64,000 nt of DNA, taken from the NCBI RefSeq assembly GCF_002198715.1, contig NZ_MWLK01000008.1, positions 146,983 through 210,982 on the forward strand, read 5' to 3'. Below, piece by piece: positions 25,677 to 36,000 of the stretch. The translations under genes and the position numbers were made by a program. The notes beneath the pieces are model-generated. The model searched no databases. It was not told where the DNA came from and was given only the letters and a program-made list of their open reading frames with translations. This DNA is from Rhodomicrobium sp. R_RK_3. GTDB taxonomy: Bacteria; Pseudomonadota; Alphaproteobacteria; Rhizobiales; Rhodomicrobiaceae. The first letter of the stretch is position 1. Every line of letters begins with the position of its first letter.

Positions 25677-28010
25677 TCATGCCGATCCCCCATGGATATC
25701 GCGCCGGGCGACGAGCCGCGCAAGCGCCTCGGCGATCATTTCGGGATCGGCCGGTTTCGTCAGCCAGGGCAGGCGGCTGGCCAGCACCGCCTTCAGCGTC
25801 GACCGGTCGGTGCCCCCCGTGAGCACCAGGACGGGGATTTTCTTCAGCAATTTACCTTCCATGCGGCGGCAGAAGTCGAGCCCGGTCTCGCCGGTGCCGA
25901 GGTCGAAATCCACCACCATGGCCTCCATGCCGGGCGCGCGGCACAAAATCGCCTCCGCCTCGGCGGGCGAGGTGGCGCCGAGCGGGGCGCAGCCCCGGTC
26001 GCCGAGATCGCTGGTCAGGGCGGAGACGATCATCGGGTCGTCGTCCATCACCAGCACGCGCAGGCCGGACGGCAACCGGCCGGAGCCATTGGCGGCCGCC
26101 AGGGGCTGGTCGGCAAGGTCGCGGCCATTGCCGGCGGAGGGCGGCTGCGGCACGATCAGCGAAAAGCGCGTGCCCCGGCCGAGGCGCGAGGACAGCTTGA
26201 TCTTGATGCCGAGCAGCGCGGCATAGCGGCGGACGATCGACAGGCCAAGGCCGAGCCCTTCATTATGGCCCCCGGCTTGCTCGCGCGCCCGCTCGAATTC
26301 ATCGAAGATCCGCTCGCGCCGGTCCTCGCCGATGCCGGGGCCGGTATCGACCACCTGGAACAGGATCGACCGGCCGGAGCGGCGCGCGACCAGGGCGACG
26401 CCGCCTTGGCGGGTGAATTTGAAGGCGTTGGCGACGAGATTGCGCAGCATGGCCTCGAACAGCACCGGATCGGTGCGCAGATCGGCGTCGACGCTGCGGC
26501 TGACGAAGCGCAGGCCGCGCGCCTCGGCCTCGAGGCGGAAACCGGCGGCGAGACGGTCGATCAGGGTTTTGGCCGAAATATCGGTCACGTTCGGCTGGAT
26601 CAGGCCGGCATCCAGGCGCGATATATTCAGCAGCCCGTCGAACATGCCCTTCAGCGATTTCAGCGCGTCCTCGAGCTGGGCGACCAGACGGGGCGCCTCC
26701 TCGCCATGCACGCGGCGCGACAGGGCGCGGGCGAACAGCGTCATGGCGTGCAGCGGCTGGCGCAGGTCGTGGCTGGCGGCGGCGAGGAAGCGGGATTTTG
26801 CAGCCGTTGCCTGTTCCGCCGCGATATAGGCTTCGGCGAGGGCCTGATTGCGCACGGCCAGTTCGCTGGTGCGCTCGGAAACCTGGCTTTCCAGCGTCTC
26901 ATTGAGCTGGGCGAGCAGGCGTTCGCGCTGCTTCAGATCCGCGACCAGCATGGCGAAGGAATGCGACAGGGTCGCCGCCTCGGCATAGCTCTTGAGCTCG
27001 GGCATCTGCGTGTCGGTGCCACGCTGCACGGCCTGGGCGGCGCGCGCCAGCCGCAGCAGCGGGGCGGCGATATGGCCGGCCACCCACCAGGCGACGATGG
27101 CGGCAAGGATCGAGAAGACGAGGCCGAGGGCGATCATCCGGTTCTGCAGCTCATGCACCGGCGCCAGCGCGATGCGGGCGTTCTGGCGGGCGAGCACCGT
27201 CCAGCCGAGGCCGCCGAAATTGCGGTAGCCGTCGGTCTTGGCATGGGCGTAGAGATAATGGCGGCCGTCGAAGGCGCCCTTCTGGATCGCGGGCGGCGTG
27301 GCCGTGCCGATATGCAGCGTCCTGTCCAGCATCTCGTCCGGCCCGAGGATGACCTTGTCGGCGGCGTTCAGGACGAGAATGTCCTCGCCCTTGTCGCGCT
27401 TGAGGGTTTCGATGACGGAATCGCGGATCTCGCTCGCCCAGCTCCAGTTGATCTGCGCGGCGAGGACGCCCGTCACCTCGCCCTGCTTGCCCAGCACCGG
27501 CACCGCGATATCGAGCACGCGGGCGGAGGCGGTGCCGCCGGGCGCAGGCGGTCCCGCCTTTTCGGGCGCGGCATCGCGCACTTCGCCGACTGCGGGCGCT
27601 TCGAGGGCGGCCCGGAACCAGGGGCGCTGCGAGAGGTCGTCGCCTTCATAGCGGCCTTCGGTGGCGCGCCCGACATGGCCGTCCGGCCTGACGAAGCCGA
27701 TCCAGGCATAATCGTCGCCGCTGCTGCGCAATTCGTCGAGCCAGACGCGGATCTGATCGGGATTGGCGGGGATGTCGAAAGTACGCAGCAGGCGCGCGGT
27801 GGTGTCGAGTTCCTTGAAGCGCTCGAAAATGCTGCGGTCGAGCTTGTCCTGCATCTGGTCGGCGACCAGGGCCAGCGAGGCGCCGATGCCTTCCTCGACG
27901 TCGCGGATGCCGGCCGCGCCGACCGTCAGCGTCACCACGCCCGTCAGCCCGAAGGCCAGCAGCGAAATGACCAGGGCGAGCACCTGTCTGAGATTGAGCG
28001 GATTCGTCAT
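25677..28010 (-). CDS. Hybrid sensor histidine kinase with periplasmic Cache-like domain and C-terminal receiver
   Basis: Membrane kinase of 777 residues. Order: TM helix (about 8-32), periplasmic double-Cache-like sensor (about 35-285, with WIGFVRPDGHV and VLDIAVPVLGKQGEVTGVLAAQI), second TM (about 290-312), HAMP, coiled coil (about 365-405), HisKA with His414 (AASHDLRQPLHAM), HATPase_c (NLVANAFKF, DTGPGIGE, GLGLGLSIV) and a receiver with likely phospho-acceptor Asp701 (VVDFDLG). SHDLRQPL is typical of kinases paired with LuxR regulators, and one follows. ATG 28010 starts right before the first helix. A dCache domain implies a small-molecule ligand. Confidence 0.92.
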   Translation of the reverse strand: MTNPLNLRQVLALVISLLAFGLTGVVTLTVGAAGIRDVEEGIGASLALVADQMQDKLDRSIFERFKELDTTARLLRTFDIPANPDQIRVWLDELRSSGDDYAWIGFVRPDGHVGRATEGRYEGDDLSQRPWFRAALEAPAVGEVRDAAPEKAGPPAPGGTASARVLDIAVPVLGKQGEVTGVLAAQINWSWASEIRDSVIETLKRDKGEDILVLNAADKVILGPDEMLDRTLHIGTATPPAIQKGAFDGRHYLYAHAKTDGYRNFGGLGWTVLARQNARIALAPVHELQNRMIALGLVFSILAAIVAWWVAGHIAAPLLRLARAAQAVQRGTDTQMPELKSYAEAATLSHSFAMLVADLKQRERLLAQLNETLESQVSERTSELAVRNQALAEAYIAAEQATAAKSRFLAAASHDLRQPLHAMTLFARALSRRVHGEEAPRLVAQLEDALKSLKGMFDGLLNISRLDAGLIQPNVTDISAKTLIDRLAAGFRLEAEARGLRFVSRSVDADLRTDPVLFEAMLRNLVANAFKFTRQGGVALVARRSGRSILFQVVDTGPGIGEDRRERIFDEFERAREQAGGHNEGLGLGLSIVRRYAALLGIKIKLSSRLGRGTRFSLIVPQPPSAGNGRDLADQPLAAANGSGRLPSGLRVLVMDDDPMIVSALTSDLGDRGCAPLGATSPAEAEAILCRAPGMEAMVVDFDLGTGETGLDFCRRMEGKLLKKIPVLVLTGGTDRSTLKAVLASRLPWLTKPADPEMIAEALARLVARRDIHGGSA

Positions 28011-28264
28011 GGCATGTGCCGGCCCGTCCGGCCCTCGCTGCCCCCGCATGCTCTGCGCCTCGATGCCGCGCGCAACCGATGCGACCTCAATTCCGTCCCC
28101 GCGTCACCGGCGCCGATCGTCACAGGCCGGGCGCGGCCAAAAAAATGCTAGCTGCGGGGAAGGCGCAGCTAGCAAGGGTCATGCGACCTTCGTTCCAGAT
28201 GCTCTCCGCCCCCTTAAGGTCTTGGGGGGACGGATAACTTTCAAACAGCGAAAGACGGCCCTCC

Positions 28265-28516
28265 TCACTCGTGCGGCCAGCCCTGCGGCAGGTTCCAGCG
28301 CATGGCGGGCGCCGGGGTCTTCGCGGCGGCATGTTTCCTCGGCTGGACCTGGGCGCCGGACGGATTGGCAAGCGCCTCCTCGGAGCCGTTGGCGCGCGCG
28401 GCTTCGCTCTGGCCGCTGGCCGGATGCGGTGTCTTGGCGCTGGCGGCCATCGGCCCGGCGGAGAGCAGGGCGCCGGCAAGGCCAAGCACCGAAAGCGATC
28501 GGCAAAATCTCATCAT
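28265..28516 (-). CDS. Small secreted hypothetical protein
   Basis: An 83-residue protein with a clear signal peptide (MMRFCRSLSVLGLAGALLSA, cleavage near ASA-KT at residue 27). The mature part is hydrophilic, rich in Ala and Pro, and ends with NLPQGWPHE. GGGAG lies eight bases before the first ATG, which supports real expression. No family recognised. It is isolated between the kinase operon (254 bases away) and a plus-strand small gene. Confidence 0.65.
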   Translation of the reverse strand: MMRFCRSLSVLGLAGALLSAGPMAASAKTPHPASGQSEAARANGSEEALANPSGAQVQPRKHAAAKTPAPAMRWNLPQGWPHE

Positions 28517-28787
28517 GAGCGGTACTCCCTTTGGCTGGCCGTTATTTCCGGACGCTCCGGGCCGGCCGCTTGCTTATGCATACGAAATAAGCCCGGAGCG
28601 GCCGTCACTCCATTCGGCATTTCAGCCTAGCCCATCGGCCTATTGAAACAGGCGCGGGGGCCGCCTCCCGGCGGCGCGAGGGGGCGGGCCGCATGGCCTA
28701 GCCCATCTCGCCTAACCCATTTCGTCGAATGGTCCGCAGGCGGCAGGCGGGCTCAACTCTCCCCGTTTCCAACCTATGGAGAACGAC

Positions 28788-28997
28788 ATGACGAACGACA
28801 ATCACGCCAAAGCCGCGCAGAACCACGACCTCGCCTCGCAGTCGCATCGCGACGCCGCCGAATATCACCGGCGGGGCGATGGCGTGAAAGCGCACGAATA
28901 TTCCACCAACGCCCAGGCGCATTCCAAGAAGGCGCATGACGCGTCGACCATGGCGCGCGCCAACGCCAAGGACAAGGAAAGCGTGGGCCGGCGCTAA
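28788..28997 (+). CDS. Small hydrophilic hypothetical protein
   Basis: A 69-residue protein very rich in His, Ala, Asp, Asn and Lys, without hydrophobic segments (MTNDNHAKAAQNHDLASQSH at the start). It looks like a small soluble helix-forming or disordered protein; similar short proteins occur in Rhizobiales but have no known function. ATG 28788 has GGAGA six bases upstream and is preferred over the ATG four codons earlier, which overlaps that SD sequence. A strong hairpin follows. Confidence 0.7.
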   Translation: MTNDNHAKAAQNHDLASQSHRDAAEYHRRGDGVKAHEYSTNAQAHSKKAHDASTMARANAKDKESVGRR

Positions 28998-29010
28998 AGC
29001 CGCCCGCATC

Positions 29011-29059
29011 GGCCGTCACGCGGGCGCGAAGTCTGGGTCCCGCCCCCGTGACGGCCTTT
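29011..29059 (+). terminator. Terminator-like hairpin
   Basis: GGCCGTCACG / CGTGACGGCC with an inner GGGCG/CGCCC stem, followed by TTT. Lies 14 bases after the small gene and before the REC-protein gene. Confidence 0.6.
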
Positions 29060-29089
29060 CGCCTTCGACGCAACGCCAGGGAGCCGTGA

Positions 29090-29482
29090 ATGGAAACCAC
29101 CGCAGACGACCGCCCCTTGGTCCTCATCATCGAGGACAATGTGGAGACCGCGAACGCCCTGTCGCTGCTGCTGGAGGACTGGGGCTTTGCCTATCTCGCC
29201 GCCGAATCCCCCGCCGCCGCCGTGCGCGCCCTCGGCGACCGCATCACCGAAGTGCAGGCGCTGATCACCGATTTCCATCTGCATGACGGCTTCACCGGCA
29301 TCAAGGGGGCCGTCGCCGTCCACAATGCCGTCGGCCGCCCGGTGCCGACGCTGATCACCACCGGCTTCCTCGACCTCGCCGAAACGCTCGACAGCTTTCC
29401 GGTGCTGTCCAAGCCGTTCGATCCCTCCGTGCTGCACCAATGGCTCAGCTACCAGATGCAGCAGCGCGACGCATCGCGATAG
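29090..29482 (+). CDS. Single-domain response regulator
   Basis: A stand-alone receiver of 130 residues. Acidic residues Glu15/Asp16, phospho-acceptor Asp61 (LITDFHLHDG), the Thr of ITTGF and Lys of LSKPFD are all in place, so phosphorylation should be possible. There is no output domain. The receiver of the hybrid kinase at 25677-28010 (VVDFDLGTGETG) is similar in its HLHDG/FDLG region, so both could be parts of one phosphorelay, but that is an inference. Confidence 0.88.
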   Translation: METTADDRPLVLIIEDNVETANALSLLLEDWGFAYLAAESPAAAVRALGDRITEVQALITDFHLHDGFTGIKGAVAVHNAVGRPVPTLITTGFLDLAETLDSFPVLSKPFDPSVLHQWLSYQMQQRDASR

Positions 29483-29947
29483 GGCGGATGCGCCTCGCGG
29501 GGAGGCATTCGGCCAGCGGAATGCGGCGTCATGGAGTAGCGCCGGTTTTCCCCATTGGAGGACCTGGAGCGGGGCGGCGTGCGCTGGACCTTGTCCAGAT
29601 GACCTAGCATTTCAGCAGCCGGAATCGCCGCAGCCTGCCCTCTCCCAGCGAAGACTTCGGCGTATCGCATTGCCTTCCACCCTTCGTCCCGGACGGCCGT
29701 CAGGCCGGACTGGGACCCATTGGCAGAGCCGCTGGCACCGCGCTGGCGGAAACGCGCGTGGGCCCCGGCTCTCACGGCCGGGGCGACGGACCATAGACAG
29801 CCGGAGCGTTCGGCTACGGCGGTAACACAACTCTCCTATCCGACATGCGGGAGAAACCGTTGCCGCTGATCTTGCCGGCAAAAGCAAGGACTGCATGGCG
29901 TTCTTGGCGAAGGCCGCCGGCAATTCCGCTTCGGGAATGGGGGTGCA
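29483..29947. other. Gene-less stretch of 465 bases holding palindromic repeat A
   Basis: The stretch consists mostly of a copy of repeat family A (core 29686-29789) with its outer arms. Apart from an RBS (GGGGGTG) for the next gene I see no gene or other signal. Confidence 0.6.
29686..29789. repeat. Palindromic repeat family A, copy 1
   Basis: Core of about 104 bases: CGTCCCGGACGGCCGTCAGG at the left, GGGACCCATTGGCAGA, then GTGGGCCCCGGCTCTCACGG and CCGGGGCGACGG at the right. Left and right ends are complementary and form a long hairpin. Confidence 0.85.
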
Positions 29948-30982
29948 ATGTCGTTTCGCGGGCATGTGCTGGTTACGGGCGCGTCGGGGTTCATCGCCAA
30001 GCACATCGTCAGCCGGCTGCTGGAGGCGGGTTACCGGGTGCGCGGCACGGTGCGCTCGGCGGCGAAGGGCGAGGAGGTGCTGCGCGCGGTGCGGCCGGCG
30101 CTATCGCAGCCGGGCGATCTGTGCGCCCGTCTCAGCTTGGCCGAAGCGGACCTGACCCGCAGCGAAGGCTGGGACGAGGCCATGGAGGGGATCGATATGC
30201 TCGTCCACACCGCCTCGCCCTATCCGCGCAAGGAGCCGTGCCATCAGGGGGACGTCGTCGCGCCGGCCCTGCAGGGCACGCTGCGCGTCCTGGGCGCCGC
30301 CCACCGCGCCGGCATCCGCCGCGCCGTGATGACGTCGGCGGCGGTCGCGGTCACCGGCAAGGATTTGCAGCCGCCCCGCACCGTGTACGACGAGCGCGAC
30401 TGGTCGGACCCGTCCCAGTCCTGCGTCCCCGCCTATGTGCGCGCCAAGACGCTGGCGGAACGCGCGGCCTGGTGCTTTACGGAGCTGGAGGGGCAGGGGC
30501 TCGAACTCACCACGATCTGTCCCGGCTTCGTGGTCGGCGCACCGCTCGACCACCATCTGAGCACCTCGCTGAAGATCGTCGGGAGGATCCTGCGCGGCAA
30601 GGACCGGATCCTGCCGCAGGCGGGCGTCAGCCTGGTGGATGTGCGCGACATCGCCGCCATGCATGTGAGGGCGCTGGAAGTGCCGGAGGCCGCCGGCCAG
30701 CGCTTCATCGGCGGCGACCGGTTTTTCCGGTTCACCGACATCGCGCGGATCCTGAAACAGGCCCACCCGGAGCGCCGGATCATGACCCACGCCGCGCCGA
30801 ATGCGGTGGTCAAGCTGCTGGCGGCTTTCGACCGCTCGCTTCGCGGGCACGTGCCGGGGCTCGGGCGCCAGGACCAGCTTTCATGCGATCGGGCCCGAAC
30901 CGTTCTGGGCATGCAATTCGCCGACCCCCGCGACGCGTTGCGCGCGACGGCGGCGTATCTCCTCCGGCACGGACTGGTTTAG
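29948..30982 (+). CDS. NAD-dependent epimerase/dehydratase (dihydroflavonol-reductase-like extended SDR)
   Basis: Extended short-chain dehydrogenase of 344 residues. The Rossmann fingerprint VTGASGFIAKHIV is near the N-terminus, AVMTSAAVAV supplies the Ser, and AYVRAKTLAE the Tyr-xxx-Lys. The TICPGFVVGAPL segment and C-terminal variable part match dihydroflavonol 4-reductase/aldehyde-reductase-like members. Natural substrate unknown. ATG 29948 follows GGGGGTG. It is a separate paralogue from the SDR at 54831; the two are only distantly similar. Confidence 0.88.
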   Translation: MSFRGHVLVTGASGFIAKHIVSRLLEAGYRVRGTVRSAAKGEEVLRAVRPALSQPGDLCARLSLAEADLTRSEGWDEAMEGIDMLVHTASPYPRKEPCHQGDVVAPALQGTLRVLGAAHRAGIRRAVMTSAAVAVTGKDLQPPRTVYDERDWSDPSQSCVPAYVRAKTLAERAAWCFTELEGQGLELTTICPGFVVGAPLDHHLSTSLKIVGRILRGKDRILPQAGVSLVDVRDIAAMHVRALEVPEAAGQRFIGGDRFFRFTDIARILKQAHPERRIMTHAAPNAVVKLLAAFDRSLRGHVPGLGRQDQLSCDRARTVLGMQFADPRDALRATAAYLLRHGLV

Positions 30983-31300
30983 CGCGGGGTCGGGGGCCGA
31001 ACCGGGTGCGGCTTGCGCCCCGCATGGAGCGACTTTTGCGTATCGCACGGACCTCTCCTCCGTCGTCCCGGTCGGCCGTCAGGCCGAACCGGGACCCATT
31101 GGCAGAACCGCTGGCACTATGCTCGCGGAGAGGCGAGTAGGCCCCGGCTCTGACGGCCGGGGCGACGGAGCTAAGATTGCGGTGGTTTGTAAGAGCGCAA
31201 CCCTCTGCCATGGGAAAGGCAGTCTGGCTGCGGCTTGGATTTGACGCGCCTGTCTTGCTCCGCGCCTTGCCTGCTTGGCGCGACACCAACGCCGCGCCGC
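30983..31300. other. Gene-less stretch of 318 bases holding palindromic repeat A
   Basis: Located between the convergent SDR (plus) and MmcQ/YjbR (minus) genes. It contains one full family A repeat with outer arms (about 31021-31215); the repeat hairpin may also end transcription on both strands. No gene seen. Confidence 0.6.
31064..31167. repeat. Palindromic repeat family A, copy 2
   Basis: Same core as copy 1: CGTCCCGGTCGGCCGTCAGG ... GGGACCCATTGGCAGA ... AGGCCCCGGCTCTGACGG then CCGGGGCGACGG. Arms on both sides extend the similarity to the copies at 41565 and 47623. Confidence 0.85.
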
Positions 31301-31681
31301 TCATTCCGCCCCACCCGGTCCCGGCTCCAAAATCCCCAGCTCGGCCCGCTGCTTCCGTGACAAGCCCTGCGCAACGATCCGGTGCGATTGCCGGATACGG
31401 TCCTGCAGCTCGGCATCCGTCAGGCCGGGCGCGGCGTAATGCTGGATCCAGCTCATGCCGCGCGACGCCAGATAGGGCGCGGGCCGCAGGCCCGGCTGGT
31501 CCTTCAGCATCTCGAAGGAGAGCGGCGTCACCTTGAAGGTGATGCCCGGCGCGCCGCCGGGCCAGCGGCCGATGGCGAAGACCTTGCCGCCGACCTTCCA
31601 GACCTGCGCGCCGCGCCATTGCACCACATGGGCGGTCGCCGGCAGCCCGGCGCAGAAGGCATTGAACTGCTGCTCGGTCAT
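31301..31681 (-). CDS. MmcQ/YjbR family DNA-binding-like protein
   Basis: A 126-residue protein of the MmcQ/YjbR (CyaY-like fold) family. Recognised by the N-terminal FCAGLPATAHVVQWRGAQVWKVGGKVFA, the KVTPLSFEMLKDQPGLRPAPYL middle and SWIQHY. Function is not established; the family has a double-wing fold and has been proposed to bind DNA. ATG 31681. It stands alone, convergent with the SDR gene. Confidence 0.88.
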   Translation of the reverse strand: MTEQQFNAFCAGLPATAHVVQWRGAQVWKVGGKVFAIGRWPGGAPGITFKVTPLSFEMLKDQPGLRPAPYLASRGMSWIQHYAAPGLTDAELQDRIRQSHRIVAQGLSRKQRAELGILEPGPGGAE

Positions 31682-31869
31682 GCCGGGCCTCTCGGGGACA
31701 ATTCCGGGGCGTCTTGCGCCTTTCCGCTCACAAGTTCACTCTCTTTTTATCTCTGTCAGCCATTGCCGGTTGAATCATGACACGATGATGGGCCGGTTGC
31801 CATCCGTGCCGGTTCGGCGCGCCAGCGGCCGATGCCGCGATGCCCTGCTGAGGCGATGGAGACTTTGTT

Positions 31870-32799
31870 GTGATCGGCCTGTCATTGCCCTCGCCTCTGC
31901 CGCTGCCCAGGGCGTTGCAGCGCCGCATCGACGCGGCGGCCTCCGTGCTGTTGCAGCCGGAGGGCGGCGGCGCGGTCGATTTCACGGAGCCACGCGGCGA
32001 ACCGGCCCTTTGCCAGCCGGATTCGGTGTCCTGGCGGGTGTTCAAGAACCCGGTGGCGCTGTTCGTCGGCGGCGTCGCGGCGGTGATCCTGGAACTGGCC
32101 GAGCCGGCGGTGCGGACGGGGGTTTGGGAGCATTCCTCATTCCGCAAATATCCGGTGCACCGGCTGCAGCGCACCGGCATGGCGGCGATGATGACCGTCT
32201 ACGGCCCCCGCAGCGTCACCGAGGCGATGATCGCTTCCGTGGTGCGCCGGCACGACAAGGTGAGGGGCGAGACCCCGGCCGGCGAGTCCTATCGCGCCAA
32301 TGATGCCGGTCTCTTGAACTGGGTGCAGGCGACCGCCGGCTACGGTTTCGCCGAGGCCTATCACCGCTATGTCCGCCCGCTCAGTCCCGGCGAGCTCGAT
32401 CGCTTCTACGCCGAAGGCGGCGCCGCGGCCCGGCTCTATGGCGCGCTCGGCGCTCCGGCCTCGGTGGCGGAGCGGCAGGCGCTGTTCGACGCCATGCGCC
32501 ACCGGCTGGAGCCCTCGCCCATCGTGTTCGAATTCCTCGACATCATGCGGGCCGCGCCGGTGTTCCCCGCGCCGCTGCGGCCGATGCAGCGGATGCTGGT
32601 GCGCGCCGCCGTCGAGACGACGCCGGATTGGGTGCGCGCGCGGCTGGGGCTGACGGCCGAATATGGCCTGCGCGGCTGGCAAAGGCCGTTGGTGAAATGG
32701 CTTGGCGGACTCTCCGACAAACTCATGCTGCGCGACAGTCCCGCCGTGCAGTCCTGTCGGCGGCTCGGCCTGCCGGCGGATTACCTTTACCGGCGATGA
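31870..32799 (+). CDS. Oxygenase MpaB family (DUF2236) protein
   Basis: A 309-residue DUF2236 protein. Matching parts are SVSWRVFKNPVALFVGGVAAVILELAEP, VHRLQRTGMAAMMTVYG, VVRRHDKVRGETPAGESYRA and LLNWVQATAGYGFAEAY, which carry the family's conserved Arg and His residues. Homologues include fungal MpaB, an oxygenase that cleaves a prenyl chain, and bacterial latex-clearing proteins, both heme b-dependent; heme use here is inferred. GTG at 31870 has GGAG eight bases upstream. Monocistronic by appearance. Confidence 0.85.
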   Translation: MIGLSLPSPLPLPRALQRRIDAAASVLLQPEGGGAVDFTEPRGEPALCQPDSVSWRVFKNPVALFVGGVAAVILELAEPAVRTGVWEHSSFRKYPVHRLQRTGMAAMMTVYGPRSVTEAMIASVVRRHDKVRGETPAGESYRANDAGLLNWVQATAGYGFAEAYHRYVRPLSPGELDRFYAEGGAAARLYGALGAPASVAERQALFDAMRHRLEPSPIVFEFLDIMRAAPVFPAPLRPMQRMLVRAAVETTPDWVRARLGLTAEYGLRGWQRPLVKWLGGLSDKLMLRDSPAVQSCRRLGLPADYLYRR

Positions 32800-33037
32800 C
32801 GCCCGCCCGCTGTACCTTTCGGGCAGGCCTCGGCTTGACTTTCACCGCGCCGAAGCGGTTAATGAATTCATAATACAATCAGGGGCTCGGGGAGGCTCGC
32901 GCGTTTTGCAGGGGCGTCCGTAGCCAAGCATTCGGCGCGGCTCCCGCAGTGAAATAACAGTCTTGCGCTCCGTCTTTCGGCTGCTACACTTTAATTTTTC
33001 ATAATATCAATAGTCACAATGAAATTGAGCTGTTGCA

Positions 33038-36000
33038 ATGATTTGTCCGAAGTTCATTCCAGCCTGCATCATGGCGCTTGCCTTGGCCTTCACCTTCGCC
33101 CGGCCTCCAGTCGCCCGCGCCGAGGAAGACGCCGCGCCCCCGCGCACCATCACCGACATCACGGCGGTGCTCGACCGGGAAAAGCCTAATCCCGATGCCA
33201 TCGCCAAGTTCAAGCTCACGGCGGACGGCGAGCCCGCCGCCGGAGTCAATGGCGCGGCGCTCGCCTATTTCTACTATGACCGCAGCATGGCCCGTCAGGA
33301 ACTGGGGCGCTATCACGATGCCAAGGTCGACGCGGACAAGGCGGTGGAGCTGGCACGAGGCAGCCTGGAATTGCCGCGTCAGATCAAGCTGCGGTTTTAC
33401 CAGGGGGTGCTGCATCGCTGGGCGGGCAATCGCCGAAAGGCGCTGGAGCACTTTCAAGTGCTGGCGCGCGACGTCAACCGGAAGGGCGTCCGGGGCTGGC
33501 AGTTTTCGGTGTTCCGCCACATTGCCGAGCTGAACATCGCGCTCGGCGACCTGGATCAGGCCGAAACCTATCTGGGCCGCAGCCAGTCCTTGCTGGCCGA
33601 GGCGCGCGGTTGGGACACGTTCCCGACGCGGCGGCGGCGCTGGGAGTCCTCCAACGCCCAGACCAGGGCGAGCATTCTCTTCGCCAAGGGACGCTATCTG
33701 GAAGCCGAAAAGGCTTTCGCCCAGGCGGAGCTGCTGCGGCGCCAGGATTTGAAATATCGCCTGGATGACGAAGACCCCGAGCCGGTCCAGCAGCTCCTGC
33801 ACCATATCAACAGCCTGGTCATCCAGCAGGCCAAGTGCAAAGCGCGCAATGGCCGCCTGGCGGAGGCGGAGGTCGATGCCCGCCGCGCCTTGATGGATCA
33901 CCTCAAGACCAACGGCAAATACAGCCTTTGGACGCAAACATATTCCCGCGCCCTGGCCGGCGTGCTGCTCCAGCAGGGCCGGTACGACGAGGCCGAGCAC
34001 CTGCTGCGATCGACGCTCGAGATCCAAAACGTCATGGGCTTCCGATCGGACGCCTCCGTCGTCATCAACACCAAGGCCGAGCTCGTCGCCGTCCTCAGTT
34101 TCCAGCGGCGCTGGAAGGAGGCGGCCGCGCTTTATGACGAACTGGAAGACGGCATCAAGGAATGGACGCCGGTCGCGCGGCAGCGGTTCGAGCTGAACAC
34201 GGATCGCATCTATCTGCTCTATCAGATCGATCAGGTCGAGCGCGGCATCGCCGCCGCGCAATCGCTGATCGAGCGGGAGACCAAGCGTGTCGGCGAGACG
34301 CATTTCGACACCGCCGTGGCGCGCGGCATCCTTGCCATCGGCCTGATGCGGGCGGGGCGCGAAGGGCCGGCCCTCGCCGAATTCCGCGCCGCCGTGCCGC
34401 CGCTGCTGGCCGCGCCGCAGGAGCATGATTATGACGACACCACCTGGGTGGCGGCGCGGAACGACCAGTTGCAGCTCATCGTCGAGGCCTATCTGACCTT
34501 GCTGGCGCGCCGTGGGGCCGGGGCCGATGTCGCCGCGGAAACCTTTCCGCTGGCCGATGCGGTGCGCTCCCAGGCCGTGCACAAGGCGCTCGCCGCTGCC
34601 GGCACGCGCATGGTGATCAAGGACCCGGCCCTCGCCGCCCTCGCCCGCGACGACCAGGATCTGGAGAAGGAGGTCAACGCCAATCTGGCGATGTACAATG
34701 ATCTGCTCGCCATCCCGTCCGACCAGCGCGACGAAAAGATCGTCAAGCAGACCCGCGAGCGCATCGAGAAGCTGCGCGCCTCGAAGCTGAAATCCCGGCA
34801 GATGCTCGCCCAGCGCTTCCCCACCTATGCCGATCTGCTGCAGCCGAAGCCGCCGGGCATCGCCGAGGTCCAGGCCGCGCTGAAGCCGGGCGAGGCTCTG
34901 GTATCGATCTATGCCGGCCGCGAGACCAGCTTCGCCTGGGCGGTGCCCAAGAGCGGCCCGGCGGCCTTCGCCGTGGTGCCGCTCAGCGCCAATGCCATCG
35001 AGGACAAGGTGAAGGCGCTGCGGGTCGCGCTCGCCCCGAATGCGTCGATGATCAGCGAGATTCCGCCCTTCGACCTGGCGCTGGCGCATGAGGTCTACCG
35101 GGCGCTACTGCAGCCGGTCGAGGCGGGCTGGAGGCCAGCCAAGACGGTCTTCGTCGTCACCAATGGCGCGCTGGGTTCGCTGCCGCTCGGCGTGCTGCCG
35201 GTCAGGGCCGCCGAGGTCGACGAAAATATCGAGCCGCATTTCGCCGCCTACCGCAATGTCGCGTGGCTCGCCCGCACCCATGCGCTGGTGGCGCTGCCGT
35301 CGGCCGCGGCGCTGAGAACCTTGCGCTCGCTGCCGCCGGGCGAGCCCTCGCGCGCGCCGCTGATCGGCTTCGGCGATCCGATCTTCAGCCCCGCCCAGGC
35401 GACGGCGGCGGATGCGGCCGCCATCAGCACCGCCGCCGCGCCCGAGACCACGGCGCGCGGCGTGCCGCTCAGGCGCCGCGCGCTGGTCGAGCAGGTCGGC
35501 GTCGACAGCGCAGATCTCGGCCAGTTGCCGCCGCTACCCGACACCGCCGAGGAATTGCTGGCCATCGCCCAGGCCCTCAGGCAGGACCCGGCGGTCGCCG
35601 TCAAGCTCGGCCGCGACGCGAATGAGCGCGCCGTCAAGAACGCCGATCTCTCCCGCTACAGGATCGTCGCCTTCTCGACGCACGGCCTCGTCGCCGGCGA
35701 GCTCAACGGCCTGACCCAACCCGCGCTGGCGCTGACCGCGCCGCAGGTGGCCGGCGTCGATGGCGACGGGCTGCTGACCATGGAGGAAATCCTGGCGCTC
35801 CGGCTGAACGCCGATTGGGTGATCCTGTCGGCCTGCAACACCGGCACCGGCATCGGCGCGGGCGCGGAAGCGGCGTCGGGTCTCGGCCGGGCCTTCTTCT
35901 ATGCCGGCAGCCGGGCGCTTTTGGTCACCAACTGGTCGGTGCATTCGGAATCGGCGCGCGAGCTGGTCACCGACATCTTCCGCCGCCAGGCCGACGACCC

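Noticed and set aside
25692-28151. Open frame of about 820 codons opposite the hybrid kinase
   Set aside because: Same reason: mirror frame of a certain gene, no domain and low-complexity composition.
33014-35089. Open frame of about 690 codons opposite the TPR-CHAT gene
   Set aside because: Mirror frame; the plus-strand product has a signal peptide, repeats and a catalytic dyad.
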